Source of the DNA: Halobacteriales archaeon
GTDB taxonomy: Archaea; Thermoplasmatota; E2; JACPAO01; JAHFTW01
NCBI GenBank assembly: GCA_020201445.1
Contig: JAIVGU010000192.1
Location: 1-14,970 of the forward strand
Direction of reading: 5' to 3'
Length of the DNA stretch: 14,970 nucleotides
Within the stretch, counting starts at the first letter, position 1; every line of letters begins with the position of its first letter. Below, piece by piece: positions 1 to 8,800 of the stretch. A model generated the notes under the pieces. The model made no database searches and was not told the origin of the DNA. It saw only the letters and a program-made list of their open reading frames with translations. The translations under genes and the position numbers were made by a program.

Positions 1-393
1 GTCCCCGATGGCGCCCCACCCGCGCCTGCGGTGCCGCCTGCCCCCGCCCCGAGCGGGCGCGCGACCACCACGCAGGACATCAAGGGCCGCCCGGCCCCAC
101 CCGCGCCGCAGGCCAAGACCACCCCGAGCAACGCCAACGAGGCCAAGTTCGGCCGCAAGACCCCCGCCGTCCGCGTCACCTACCTCGGCCCCCAGGAGCC
201 GGTCGTCACCGTCGGCAACCCCCCGATGCGGTGGCAGAAGGGCGTCCAGACCCGCGAGACCCGCGAGTTCTGGGACGCCGCCGAGGGCCTCCAGTTCGAT
301 GGCCTCAAGTTCGGCGACCTCGCCCCACCCATCTACAAGGAGGACGACCCGCGCAACCTGCGCCCCGCCTTCAAGGTCGAGCGCCTCCCGTAG
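1..393 (+). CDS. Head-region protein, C-terminal part (5' end outside window)
   Basis: The reading frame is open from base 1 to a TAG at 391-393, so the gene probably starts upstream of the window. The visible 130 residues begin with a Pro/Ala-rich linker (about residues 1-40, containing runs such as APPAPAVPPAPAPSG). A compact segment starting near AVRVTYLGPQEP and ending KVERLP follows. Small virion proteins with a VTY-G-P start and a hydrophobic/charged tail are common between the major capsid and connector genes of tailed viruses, and the position just upstream of a connector-like gene fits that. The family assignment rests on general resemblance and position only. A GTG at base 31 could serve as an internal start, but the frame upstream is equally codon-like, so I treat the gene as truncated by the window edge. 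Confidence 0.6.
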   Translation, partial: VPDGAPPAPAVPPAPAPSGRATTTQDIKGRPAPPAPQAKTTPSNANEAKFGRKTPAVRVTYLGPQEPVVTVGNPPMRWQKGVQTRETREFWDAAEGLQFDGLKFGDLAPPIYKEDDPRNLRPAFKVERLP

Positions 394-439
394 GCGGACC
401 TCGGCACCCTTTTCCCTTCCCTCCAACCTCCGGGTCCTC

Positions 440-1159
440 GTGTCCGGCGAGTCCTTCGTTTCTTGGACCCAGACAGCCATCACCACGCCGGACGAAATCC
501 GCAAGATGACCGGCCTCAAGCAAGAGACCGACATCCCATCGGCGGACCTGACCGCGCTCATCTCGAAGGCGCAGGTCCTCGTCACGCAGGAACTCTCCGA
601 GCGCATCCACGACGTAGCCCTGTGGGGCGGCATCGACGGCGCAAACACCCGTTTCGCCCTGCCCGCCCGCTTCACCGGCCGCGTCCTGCTCGATGTCCTG
701 AACACGCAGGACGAGAAGGCGGGCATCCAGGTCCACCTCCGCCGCATCACCGCGACGGGGCCGCCGACCTACGACGCCGCCACCGTGTCGAGCGTCGATG
801 CGCTGCACGGCCAGGTCGTCCTCTCCGCCGCGCCCGACCCGTCCATCTACGACTCCGTGCGCTTCACCGGCTTCCTCGTGCGCGCCGCCGTCACCAAACA
901 GCGGTTCATGGCCTGCGTGGAGTTCTACGCCGCGCACCTCGCCCTGACGCGCGCCCGTGGCCCCGGCCGCGTCGTGCCCTCCAACCCGAACGCCACGAGC
1001 GACAAGGGCGGGGAGACCATGTTCTCCACGGGCACGTTCCTGAAGCTCTACGAGAAGGAACTCCGGGGCCTGCGGAACGTGCGCGGCGGCGTCGCTGCGA
1101 CGCGCGCCGACCGGCCCGACCGCACCGGCTACGTCCCAGCAGAGGCCGACTGGTCTTGA
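440..1159 (+). CDS. Head-tail connector (adaptor)-like protein
   Basis: This is a 239-residue protein starting at GTG 440, the first start codon in this frame after the upstream gene stops. No good Shine-Dalgarno precedes it; the leader is a pyrimidine-rich tract at about 408-431. The N-terminal part reads TTPDEIRKMTGLKQ followed by two predicted helices (DLTALISKAQVLVTQEL). This resembles the short helical HK97 gp6/SPP1 gp15-type adaptors that dock below the portal. The middle is beta-rich, and a helix follows (FMACVEFYAAHLALTRARG). Its place between a head protein and a terminator-like protein supports a role at the head-tail junction. It is longer than typical adaptors of about 100-150 residues, so it may carry an extra domain. 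ATG 506 is a weaker alternative start because it would cut into the helical domain. The stop overlaps the next start (TTGA). Confidence 0.6.
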   Translation: MSGESFVSWTQTAITTPDEIRKMTGLKQETDIPSADLTALISKAQVLVTQELSERIHDVALWGGIDGANTRFALPARFTGRVLLDVLNTQDEKAGIQVHLRRITATGPPTYDAATVSSVDALHGQVVLSAAPDPSIYDSVRFTGFLVRAAVTKQRFMACVEFYAAHLALTRARGPGRVVPSNPNATSDKGGETMFSTGTFLKLYEKELRGLRNVRGGVAATRADRPDRTGYVPAEADWS

Positions 1160-1653
1160 CGCTCGACATCACCGCCCCGCTCGGCGACCTGTTGGATGGC
1201 TTCCAGGCGGTCACGGCCGAGCGGACGCAGACATTCCGGTTCGTGGAGTGGGGCAAGCACTACTCGCAGCGCGTGTTCAGCGAGCGCGTCGGCGCGGGCG
1301 AGGGGATGTTCACCATCCGCGAGGTCTCCAACCCGACCAGGAACGCCGACATGGGAGGCGGCGCGGCGCTCAACGTGCAACAGGTCGATGTCATGGTGTG
1401 GTTCAGCGACGGCGACGACCTCTCCGCCACAGGCGTCAGCCCGACGGCCATGAGCCGCTTCCGCACCGCCATCGTGGCCGCCGCGACCGCGCGCATCCGG
1501 GCGAACGAGAAGGCCGTCACCGGCTCCAGGTTCACGCAGGTCGTGAACGTCCTGCGGAACGCCGACACCCTCGTCGGCGCCTCCGACCTCGCGACCCTCA
1601 ACGCCCTCGTCATCCTCACCGTGCAGGGCGAGGGCGACTCCGTGTATGCCTAG
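1156..1653 (+). CDS. Probable tail terminator / tail completion protein
   Basis: This is a 165-residue protein. The best start is TTG 1156, which overlaps the upstream stop as TTGA, giving the N-terminus MTLDITAPLGDLLDGF. No ATG or GTG lies close to the expected N-terminus. The protein is a compact alpha/beta sequence with the beta segments TFRFVEWG, VQQVDVMVWF and LNALVILTVQGEGDS around a central helix (RFRTAIVAAATARIRANE). Tail terminators of the lambda gpU/HK97 gp10 class have about this size and occupy this position, after the connectors and before the tube protein. They cap the tail tube and join it to the head. The call is by position and secondary-structure pattern, not a recognised motif; a neck or minor capsid protein is the alternative. 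It ends eight bases before a promoter-like element, so it probably closes a transcription segment. Confidence 0.5.
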   Translation: MTLDITAPLGDLLDGFQAVTAERTQTFRFVEWGKHYSQRVFSERVGAGEGMFTIREVSNPTRNADMGGGAALNVQQVDVMVWFSDGDDLSATGVSPTAMSRFRTAIVAAATARIRANEKAVTGSRFTQVVNVLRNADTLVGASDLATLNALVILTVQGEGDSVYA

Positions 1654-1660
1654 CCGCGCC

Positions 1661-1681
1661 GACTCGATGACCTCTTAAGCC
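1661..1681 (+). promoter_or_regulatory. Late-promoter-like element, copy 1
   Basis: The element GACTCGATG-N5-TTAAGCC begins seven bases after a TAG stop. Its end lies 30 bases before the ATG of the tail tube gene. It matches the element at 10043-10063 at 17 of 21 positions, in the same intergenic setting and at nearly the same distance to the start codon. The TTAA core is 34-37 bases upstream of the ATG, a spacing compatible with an archaeal TATA-type box and a short leader. A binding site for a virus-specific sigma or activator is equally compatible. No -35/-10 pair of the sigma70 type was seen. Confidence 0.55.
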
Positions 1682-1711
1682 GCCGCGTCGGTGTGCGCGT
1701 CGGGAGCCCTC

Positions 1712-2608
1712 ATGTCGTCCACGCCTGGCAAGGATGCAGTTGTCCGTTGGGTCCAGGAGACCGTGGCGGGCACCACGCCCGCCAACCCGGCGCTCAAGTT
1801 GTTCTCGAAGGAGACCCTGAAGTGCAGCCTCAAGTTGGACATCGGCCAACAGGAGAGCATGGACATCGGCAACGTGGACGTTGAGGACCTGTTCAGCGTC
1901 CAGAACGACTACGACATCGTGGTCGAGTGCCACCTCTGCGATGTGGACCGCATCCTCGACTTCGTGGACCGCGCCGCCAACAACACCCTCAACCCCTACA
2001 CGCTGGAATACATCCCGGACGTTTCCGCCGCGACGAAGCACTACTACCGTTGCACCGGCTGGGTCCTGAAGGCCCTTGACCTCAAGGTCGGCGAGAACGC
2101 CCCGTGGGTCGCCACGCTGACGTTCGAGTGCGGCGTCATCGCCGCCCCCGTCACCGTGGACCCCGGCATCGGCATCGGTTCCAGAGAGGCCAAGAGCGCC
2201 ATCGTGGACACCATCAAGCACTTCGCCAGCGGCGCGGTCACGATGGACGCCGCCGCGTGGGCCATCCTCGTCGGCGGCTTGAGCGTCAAGTTCGAGAACG
2301 ATGTGGGCGTGAAGCGCACGATGGGCCAGAAGGACCCTGTGAACACGCTCACACAGTCGGCGACCCGCCGCATCTCGGGCAGCGTGGACCTCTCGCTGGA
2401 CGACGGCGCCAAGGCGCAATGGGACCGCGTGGTCGCCGCCGCCGCGCACACCATCGCCATCCCCTTCGGCGGGACCGGCCAGCAACTCCTGACCCTCACG
2501 GGGGTCAGCTTCCCCAGCATCGAGGTCGAGTCCAACACGGACGACGATGTGCTGATGGGGTCGCAGGACTTCACGGCCACCGGCTACACGCGCGGCCTCG
2601 TCCCGTAG
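1712..2608 (+). CDS. Major tail tube protein
   Basis: This is a 298-residue protein. I chose ATG 1712 because GGGAG at 1702-1706 sits five bases upstream; GTG 1691 in the same frame lies inside the probable promoter-leader region. The N-terminus (SSTPGKDAVVRWVQETVAGTTPANPALKLFS, given here as the pattern ETVAGTTPANP) is the extended lead-in typical of siphovirus tube proteins. It is followed by a two-part beta-rich body: about residues 30-145 (CSLKLDIGQQES to WVATLTFECG), then a second similar half at about 180-290 (GLSVKFENDVGVKR, ISGSVDLSL, GTGQQLLTLTGVSFPSIEVES). Such duplicated beta-sandwich tube proteins polymerise as stacked hexameric rings. Position between the terminator and the chaperone genes agrees. 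A dedicated promoter-like element directly upstream would suit a highly expressed structural protein. Confidence 0.75.
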   Translation: MSSTPGKDAVVRWVQETVAGTTPANPALKLFSKETLKCSLKLDIGQQESMDIGNVDVEDLFSVQNDYDIVVECHLCDVDRILDFVDRAANNTLNPYTLEYIPDVSAATKHYYRCTGWVLKALDLKVGENAPWVATLTFECGVIAAPVTVDPGIGIGSREAKSAIVDTIKHFASGAVTMDAAAWAILVGGLSVKFENDVGVKRTMGQKDPVNTLTQSATRRISGSVDLSLDDGAKAQWDRVVAAAAHTIAIPFGGTGQQLLTLTGVSFPSIEVESNTDDDVLMGSQDFTATGYTRGLVP

Positions 2609-2635
2609 GGGCAGGACAACCAAGGGGCTACACAC

Positions 2636-3034
2636 ATGGAGACCTTCCAGTTCGAGTGGATGAACGGCGGCCAAGCGTTCGACTTCAGCGCCGCGCGCCT
2701 GTCCCTCCACGCCTACCGCTTGGCGCTCGCCGCCAAGGCGCACACGCTCATCGAGGCCACGAAGGGCCTGACCAATGCCACCGTGCAGGAGGTCAAGGAG
2801 GAGGTCCTCGCCGAGGCCCGCCGCGCCGCCCTCATGGAGCAGATGAACGTCCTCGTGTTCGACGCCCTGTGCCAAGTGGACAAGAAGGTCGAGGCACTCG
2901 GCCTGTCCAAGGTCATCGCGCTCCTCGGGAGGGACGACTTCCTGGCCGTCAGCCGGGCCGTCGGCAAGGGCCTCAAGACGAAGGCCGAGCCGGGCGAGGT
3001 CGCCGACCCAAACGTGGACTCGCTGCCGAAGTAA
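2636..3034 (+). CDS. Tail assembly chaperone G (unshifted product)
   Basis: This is a 132-residue, mainly helical protein starting at ATG 2636. AAGGGG at about 2619-2624 lies some ten bases upstream. It sits between the tail tube and tape measure genes, where nearly all long-tailed viruses encode the G/G-T chaperone pair that binds the tape measure and recruits tube subunits. The N-terminus (METFQFEWMNGGQAFDF) is a short beta segment, and the rest is amphipathic helix with many Ala, Glu and Lys. The zero frame ends at TAA 3032-3034. The functional assignment comes from position, length and the -1 frameshift signal near its 3' end, since these proteins diverge beyond easy recognition. Confidence 0.75.
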   Translation: METFQFEWMNGGQAFDFSAARLSLHAYRLALAAKAHTLIEATKGLTNATVQEVKEEVLAEARRAALMEQMNVLVFDALCQVDKKVEALGLSKVIALLGRDDFLAVSRAVGKGLKTKAEPGEVADPNVDSLPK

Positions 3035-3267
3035 GCCGCCTCCAGACGCAGGCGGCTCGCTTCGCGGCGGTCCTCGGGCTCACCGTCGAGGCGGTGTGGC
3101 ACACGCCTATCCTGGAACTGGAACTCATGGTCGCGGAGAAGGCGCGCTTAAACGGCAAGTCCTTCCGCCGCAACCTGCTCCCGCACGAACAGGAGACCAA
3201 GGAGCAGGGGCAAGCGTTCGCCCGGCGCCTTGAAGCCTCCGGGAGGGCAAGCCGTGGCGCAGATTGA
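2636..3267 (+). CDS. Tail assembly chaperone G-T fusion, by -1 frameshift
   Basis: The G frame reads C CCA AAC at 3007-3013. A -1 slip there moves ribosomes into a frame open to TGA 3265-3267, giving a fusion of about 210 residues: 126 from G and 84 from the T extension. The extension begins RGLAAEVSRLQTQAARF and includes ILELELMVAEKARLNG and the charged LLPHEQETKEQGQAFARRLE. It has no convincing start codon of its own near its beginning, its codon use is like that of its neighbours, and its last 14 bases overlap the tape measure start. T extensions in other tailed viruses bind the tape measure or tube protein. The join is inferred from sequence; the coordinates describe the whole span, with base 3013 read twice. 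Confidence 0.72.
3007..3013 (+). other. -1 ribosomal slippery heptamer C CCA AAC
   Basis: The heptamer fits X XXY YYZ, with the zero-frame codons CCA (3008-3010) and AAC (3011-3013) in exact register. After slipping by one base, both tRNAs would sit on CCC and AAA. It lies seven codons before the G stop codon, inside the overlap where frames 0 and -1 are both open. Confidence 0.75.
3027..3064 (+). other. Hairpin downstream of the slippery site
   Basis: AGCCGCCT (3034-3041) and AGGCGGCT (3050-3057) form a perfect 8-bp stem with an 8-base loop. CGAAG (3027-3031) and CTTCG (3060-3064) can add five more pairs below a symmetric two-by-two internal loop. The full structure starts 13 bases after the slippery heptamer, somewhat farther than the usual 5-9. 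It surrounds the stop codon of the unshifted product and could pause ribosomes and stimulate frameshifting. Confidence 0.5.
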
Positions 3268-5818
3268 CGAACTCCTCATCCGCATCAAGGGCGACATCTC
3301 CGAGTTGGAGAGCGCCCTGGAGGACGCGGACGGGGAGATGTCGTCGTTCGGCGACAAGATGACCGCCATCGGGGGCGCGGTGGGGAAGGGATTGCTCGTG
3401 GCGGGCACGGCCGCCGCCGCGCTCGGGGCCGCCTCGGTCGTGGCCGCCTCGGACTTCGAGACCTCGATGGTCGCCGTCCGGCAGGATGTGAACGGGACCG
3501 CCGACGAGATGGCGGACCTGGAGCGCAGCATCCGCGACATGGGCGCCAGCGGCCCCGTCGCCGCGAGCGACCTGGCGGGGGTCGCCGCGCGCCTGGGCGA
3601 GGTGGCGGGCATCGGCGCGGCCCAGATGCCGTTTGCGACGGACGCCGTGGTGAAGTTCAGCCAGGCCACCGGCACCGACCTCGCGCAGGCCACGGAGGTC
3701 ATGGCGCAGTTCGTCCGCACCACCGGCCTCGCGCCCGAGGAACTGGACAACCTGGGGTCTGCCGCCGTCGCCTTGTCCAGCCAGTTCAAGGCGCCCGAGG
3801 CCGACCTGCTCGCCTTCGCGGAGCGGCTCGGCCCGGTCGGCAAGGAACTCGGCGTCACGCAGGACGCGCTCCTTGCCTTCGGCGCGACGTTCGTGGGCGC
3901 GGGCGTGGACGCAGGCAGGGGCGCCAACGCCGTCAAGGACATCCTGCTCGACATGGACGCCGCCGTGTCGGCCAGCGTGGACGGCGCCGCCGCCTTCGCG
4001 CAGGCGCAGCAGGCCATCGCCACCGCCACGCTGGGGGTCTCTGCCGCCCAGGCCAAGGTCACGGAGGCTGAGAAGGCGCTTGCCGCCGCCCGCAAGACGA
4101 AGAACGAGGCCGCCATCGAGGCCGCCGAGGTGAGCCTGAAGGCGGCCAAGGCCGAGGAGAGCGCGCAGGAGGTCGCGCTCAAGACGGCGAACAAGGCGGC
4201 CGACACCGCCATCAACGCGCAGCAGCGGCTCGAAGCGTTCGCCGCTGCGGCGGGCATGAGCGCCGAGGAGTTCAAGGTCGCGTTCCAGCAGGACGCCACG
4301 AGCGCCCTGGCCGAGTTCCTGTCCGGGCTCCAGCAGACGCAGCAGGCGGGCGGCGATGTGACCGCCCTGCTCAAGGGCATCGGCATCGAGGGCGGCGCCT
4401 CGGCGGACGCCCTGCTGCGCGTGGCCGGGTCCACGAACGCCGTGGCCGACGCGCTCGCCGTCAGCGAGTCGGCGTGGTCGGACAACAAGGCGCTCGCGGA
4501 GAACGCGGCCATTGCGACCGAGACCTTCGGCGCCAAGATGGCGACGCTGAAGAACCAGGTCATCGAGGTCGGCATCACCATCGGCCAAGCCATCCTCCCA
4601 GCCGTCGAGAAACTCGTCGGCGGCTTGGCGCCCCTGCTCACCTCGCTCGCGCCCGTGGTGCAGGACCTCGCGGGCATCATCGCGGGTGCGCTCGCCGACC
4701 TGCTGCCCATCTTGCAGCCGGTCCTTGAGGCGCTCGTCGGCCTCATCAAGGAACTCATCCCGCCGCTGAAGCAGGTCCTCGGGCCGGTCATGGAAATCGC
4801 CAAGACCATCGCGTCGAACTTGACGCCCGTGATTCAGGCGCTCACCCCCATCCTCGCCGCCCTCTGGAAGGTGCAGGCGGACCTCCTCGCCCCCATCCTG
4901 GAGGCGGTGAACCAGTTGCTCGCCGGGCTGCTGCCGGTCTTGGCCGACATCCTGGTCGCCGTCGCGCCGCTCATCCAGGTCGTCCTCGACCTCGTGCTGA
5001 CGGCGCTCCAGCCGCTCCTCGACCTGCTCGGGCCGCTCATCGAGGCGCTCATGCCGGTCATCGTGACAATCGGGGAAATCGTCGCCATCGTCGCCGAGGG
5101 CTTGACGCCCGTGCTGCGCGTCCTCCAACCAATCTTGGAGGTCGTGGGTGCCATCGTTAAGGCTGTCCTCACGCCGGTCATCCGGGCGTTCGGGACGGTC
5201 CTCCAGTTCATCGTCGGCATTATCCGCGATGAACTCGCCGTCGAGTTCCAGTTCCTCGGCAAGGCCGCCGAGGTCGTCATGGCGGCATGGGAGCCGCTGA
5301 GGCGGTTCTTCGAGGACCTGTGGACCGGAATCCAGTTGGCCTTCACGGTCGCCGCCGCCGCCATCGGCGGAGCGTGGGACGGCCTCGTGGGCGGCATTAA
5401 GGCCGCCATCAACCTCGTCATCTCCGGCATCAACTGGCTAATCGGCGGATTGAACTCGCTCATCGACGGCATCAACACAATCGCCGAGAACGCCGCCGAC
5501 CTCGGCGGTCTCATCGACGTTGTGGACGTTCCGAACATCCCGCACGTTCCCACCATCCCGCACCTCGACGTTGGCGGCCAGGTCCTCCGCGATGGCCTCG
5601 CCGTGCTGCACGAAGGAGAAATCGTCGTGCCCGCTGCCCAGGTGAACTCACCGTTTGCGCCAGGAATGGGCGGAGGCGGCGGGAACACGTTCGTCTTTGG
5701 CCCCGGCTCGGTCGTCGTGCCCGTGCAGGAACTCGGCCCCGACTTCGACGCCGACCGCACCGGCTCCGCACTCATGGAGGCCATGCAGCGGGCCGCCCGG
5801 AGCGTGGCCGCCGCATGA
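3254..5818 (+). CDS. Tape measure protein (TP901-like)
   Basis: This is an 854-residue protein. GTG 3254 is chosen because GGGAGGG at 3241-3247 lies six bases upstream; TTG 3230 in the same frame has no such signal. The order is: a short helical N-terminus with a Gly/Ala-rich hydrophobic segment (about 35-65); a TP901-type core (about 65-240, with ASDFETSMVAVRQDVNG and the GRGANAVKDILLDMD pattern); a Lys/Glu/Ala coiled coil (about 260-326); the rest of the core to about 430; a long Leu/Pro/Val repeat zone (about 447-650); and a C-terminal GGQVLRDGLAVLHEGEIVVP segment (about 775-800). That last motif is common at the end of tape measures. The protein sets tail length and is threaded into the cell on DNA ejection. 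By the usual rule of about 0.15 nm per residue the tail would be near 130 nm, which is an inference. It ends in an ATGA overlap with the hub gene. Confidence 0.92.
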   Translation: MAQIDELLIRIKGDISELESALEDADGEMSSFGDKMTAIGGAVGKGLLVAGTAAAALGAASVVAASDFETSMVAVRQDVNGTADEMADLERSIRDMGASGPVAASDLAGVAARLGEVAGIGAAQMPFATDAVVKFSQATGTDLAQATEVMAQFVRTTGLAPEELDNLGSAAVALSSQFKAPEADLLAFAERLGPVGKELGVTQDALLAFGATFVGAGVDAGRGANAVKDILLDMDAAVSASVDGAAAFAQAQQAIATATLGVSAAQAKVTEAEKALAAARKTKNEAAIEAAEVSLKAAKAEESAQEVALKTANKAADTAINAQQRLEAFAAAAGMSAEEFKVAFQQDATSALAEFLSGLQQTQQAGGDVTALLKGIGIEGGASADALLRVAGSTNAVADALAVSESAWSDNKALAENAAIATETFGAKMATLKNQVIEVGITIGQAILPAVEKLVGGLAPLLTSLAPVVQDLAGIIAGALADLLPILQPVLEALVGLIKELIPPLKQVLGPVMEIAKTIASNLTPVIQALTPILAALWKVQADLLAPILEAVNQLLAGLLPVLADILVAVAPLIQVVLDLVLTALQPLLDLLGPLIEALMPVIVTIGEIVAIVAEGLTPVLRVLQPILEVVGAIVKAVLTPVIRAFGTVLQFIVGIIRDELAVEFQFLGKAAEVVMAAWEPLRRFFEDLWTGIQLAFTVAAAAIGGAWDGLVGGIKAAINLVISGINWLIGGLNSLIDGINTIAENAADLGGLIDVVDVPNIPHVPTIPHLDVGGQVLRDGLAVLHEGEIVVPAAQVNSPFAPGMGGGGGNTFVFGPGSVVVPVQELGPDFDADRTGSALMEAMQRAARSVAAA

Positions 5819-8800
5819 CGCTGTTCGAGGTCATCGCCGACGGCTCCTCCTACCCGCCCGAGAAGGGGCGCTACAGCCTGCCGCCGCTGAACTTCACCGT
5901 CGCCCCCCGCGCCACCCTGACGTTCCTGGACGACGACGGCGCCACCGGGCGCGGCCTGCGTCCAGGCATCACCGTCGTCCTCAACCGCGACGGCACCCCC
6001 GACTTCACGGGCGTCGCCCTCTCCCGCAAGCGCAAGCGCGGCGCCGACGGCGAGACCGTCACCATCGAGTGCGTCGGCCTGCACCACCGCCGCCTGAAGC
6101 GCCGCAACCTCCTCCCCTACACTTACGACGAGGACGGCCTGCCCTCCACCACGCGCGACGCCGTGCGCGTGAACCCCTGGCGCAGCGTCATCGCCCGCGC
6201 GCCGCCCGGCGGAGCCATCGACGGCGACGGCCTCACGCAGGCCGTGGACGGGTTGCGCTCGGACCAATGGATGCAGGCGTTCATCGGCGCCGCCGTCATC
6301 CACCAAGCCGACTTCCAGGACAACAGGTGGCTCCGCCCGTCGCAGGTCGCCGTCGCCGGGAACACGCTCCAGGTCTATCAGGATGGCCCGAGCGGCGACA
6401 CCCGGCCTTACCTCCAGCGCATCCGCGACGGCGCCGCCACGTTCGCGGCGGGCGGCCAGGTCATCGAGAGCATCCCCATCGAGAACGGCGACCTCAACGT
6501 GGAGGCCATGAACCCCGTCGCCTCGGTCGAGGTCCTCCTCCTCGGCTCCTACGACGGAGCCAACGACCCCGTGCTGGAGGTCTGCCGGAACGCGCGGTCG
6601 GGCGCCCGCGTCTATGCAGCCGTGCCGCTCGCGCGCTCCGCTAACTACTTGGGCTCCGGGATGACCGCGTGGAGCGGCACCCTCGATGTGAGCGGCCTCG
6701 GCGGCGACGCGCAGAACAGCCTCGGCTACCGCATCAGCATCCCCGGCGCGCAAGCCGCCACCACCACGAAGGCCGCCTACCTCCGCATCTTCGCGCCCCT
6801 CACGCAGGCGTGGGGCGCCATCCCCTACACGGTGACGCCCTACTACGACGGTCAGACCGGAGCCACCTCGGGCGCGACGGTTTGGGTCGAGGATGACTTC
6901 GCGGGCATGGACATCCCGGCCGCCGTCGAGCGCCTGCGGAAGGGCACCATTGCGGACCCGGCACTCAACCCGTCGCCCTATTGGGATGCTTGGCAGACGG
7001 AGCCGGACGGGCACTTCTGGTTCGCGCCGCGCAGGGGCGAGTTCAAGCGCACCGTGCAGGCGACCGAGACCGATGTGCAGGTCCTCGAATACGAGGAGTT
7101 CGGGGAGGGCCTCGCGTATCAGACCGTCGGGCTCGGAGCGGGCAAGGGCGACGCGGAAATCAGCGTCATCGACCGCACGGAATACAGCGCGGGCGGCCTC
7201 TACGACAGCGACCGCGACCCAGCCGGAGCGACGCGGCTCTACGGCGAGGCGCCGCGCGTCCGCATCCTGCGCGACCAATCCATCAAGTCGAAGGTGGAAC
7301 TCCGCCGCCGCTGCCGCGCGGTCCACAAGCGCGACCGTGACCCCCAGCCCCGCATCAAGGCCACGTTCACGCCGTTCAGCCGGGACGCCGTGGTCTCGCA
7401 GAGCAGCGGCGTCAAGTCCTGCATCCAAGCGGTGATGTTCGAGGACAGCAGCCCGACGATTGCCTACGACTTGAGCGGCGTCGGCAACCACTTGGTCCTC
7501 GCCAACGGTGCGGCGCGCGGCCCAAATGGTCGCGTCGGCCAAGGTCTCGAACTGGACGGCGTGAACGACTCGGCCAGCATCGCCCCCTTCAGGAACGGCG
7601 CGGGCGCCACCAACTCATTCGGCCTCGTGTTCAGCCTACGCCCGACCGCCGCCGCCATCGCGGGAAACGCGGCCTTCTACAAGCGCCAGAAGGTCAGCGA
7701 CGGGATCACCTGGGTCGCCCGCTTCAACCTGAACAGCAACGGTTCTGTCAGCGTCAGCGCGGGCGACCCCGCCACCATTTTCAACATCACGAGCCCGGTT
7801 GGCCTCGTCGTCGCCGGGCTGGATTGCACCGTCGGCTTCTCCTACAACGCGACCACGATGCGCGTGGAACTCTATGTCAATGGGGTCGTCGTGGCCTCGA
7901 CTACGGCGCCCCGTGACCCAGGCTGGAACGACCCCACCAAAACGACCGTCACCTACTTCACCGTCAGCGCCACGCACTACGGTGGCGGCGCGGACGAAAT
8001 CGGCGCCTACAACCGCGCCCTCACCGCCACGGAACACGCCTTCATCCACGCCGAGTTCCAAGCCAAACGCCACCTGCCCATCACGCTCCCCGGCGAAGTC
8101 ACGCAGACCACCTACAGCGCGACCGGCAACTACATCCTGCCCACCCCCGGCGACAGCGTGGAGGTCATCGACGCCGAGTGGCCCGTGGATGTGACCCTGC
8201 GCGCGACCGAGGCCGAACGCACCTTCGACGGCGACTCCGGCGAAGGCATCACCATCAACTTCGGCGAGGAGAACCAGGACCCCGTGACCTCGGAGGTCTC
8301 GAACCGGGTGCAGGCGGAGCGCACCGCCGCCAAGCCCACGCCTGTCCTGTCGAGCGCGAGCGTTGGCTCGCCCGGCGTGAACTTCGACGCCACCCGCTAC
8401 GGCCGGTTCCCCATCGTCATCCCCGAGGGCGTCGAGGTGGACCGCTGCCTCGTCAGCCTGCGGACGGTGCCGTGGCAAGCGACCGCGAAGGGCGCGGCGG
8501 CGGGCAGCATTAAGCCCGTGTTCATCGGGTCCACCGTGTTCGCCACGCAGACCATCGCGGCGGGCGGCAAGTGGGATTTCTTCACCACGGATTTCGCTGG
8601 GGGCGGGAGCGGCTACTATGTCATGGTGAGCCTGTTCTTCCCCGACGCGGATGGGGTGAGCCACCCGTTCGGTTCCTACATTAGCCTGAAGTCGGCGTCC
8701 TCGCAAATCGGCTTCGAGATTATGCGGCGCCAGAGCATGAGATACGCGGACGCCAGCCACGTCGGCGGGTTCGCGCATCAGAACAGTTGGGGCTTCTTCG

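Noticed and set aside
8..439. N-terminal extension of the connector frame upstream of 440
   Set aside because: This part reads as Arg/Pro/Ser-rich low-complexity sequence and overlaps the better-supported head-region gene in another frame.
1691..1711. GTG 1691 as the tail tube start
   Set aside because: It lies only ten bases after the promoter-like element and has no ribosome site, whereas ATG 1712 has GGGAG at proper spacing and gives a typical N-terminus.
3230..3253. TTG 3230 as the tape measure start
   Set aside because: GTG 3254 has a strong GGGAGGG six bases upstream; the extra residues KPPGGQA look like translated ribosome-site sequence.
3125..5128. 667-codon open frame on the - strand, plus a second antisense frame at 3148-4809
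   Set aside because: Both lie antisense to the tape measure gene, have biased Arg/Glu/His/Asp or Ala/Ser composition with no domain pattern, and result from the GC-rich third positions of the + strand gene.
4834..7542. 902-codon open frame on the - strand
   Set aside because: It spans two well-supported + strand genes, crosses their junction, and shows no recognisable fold, ribosome site or neighbour on its strand.
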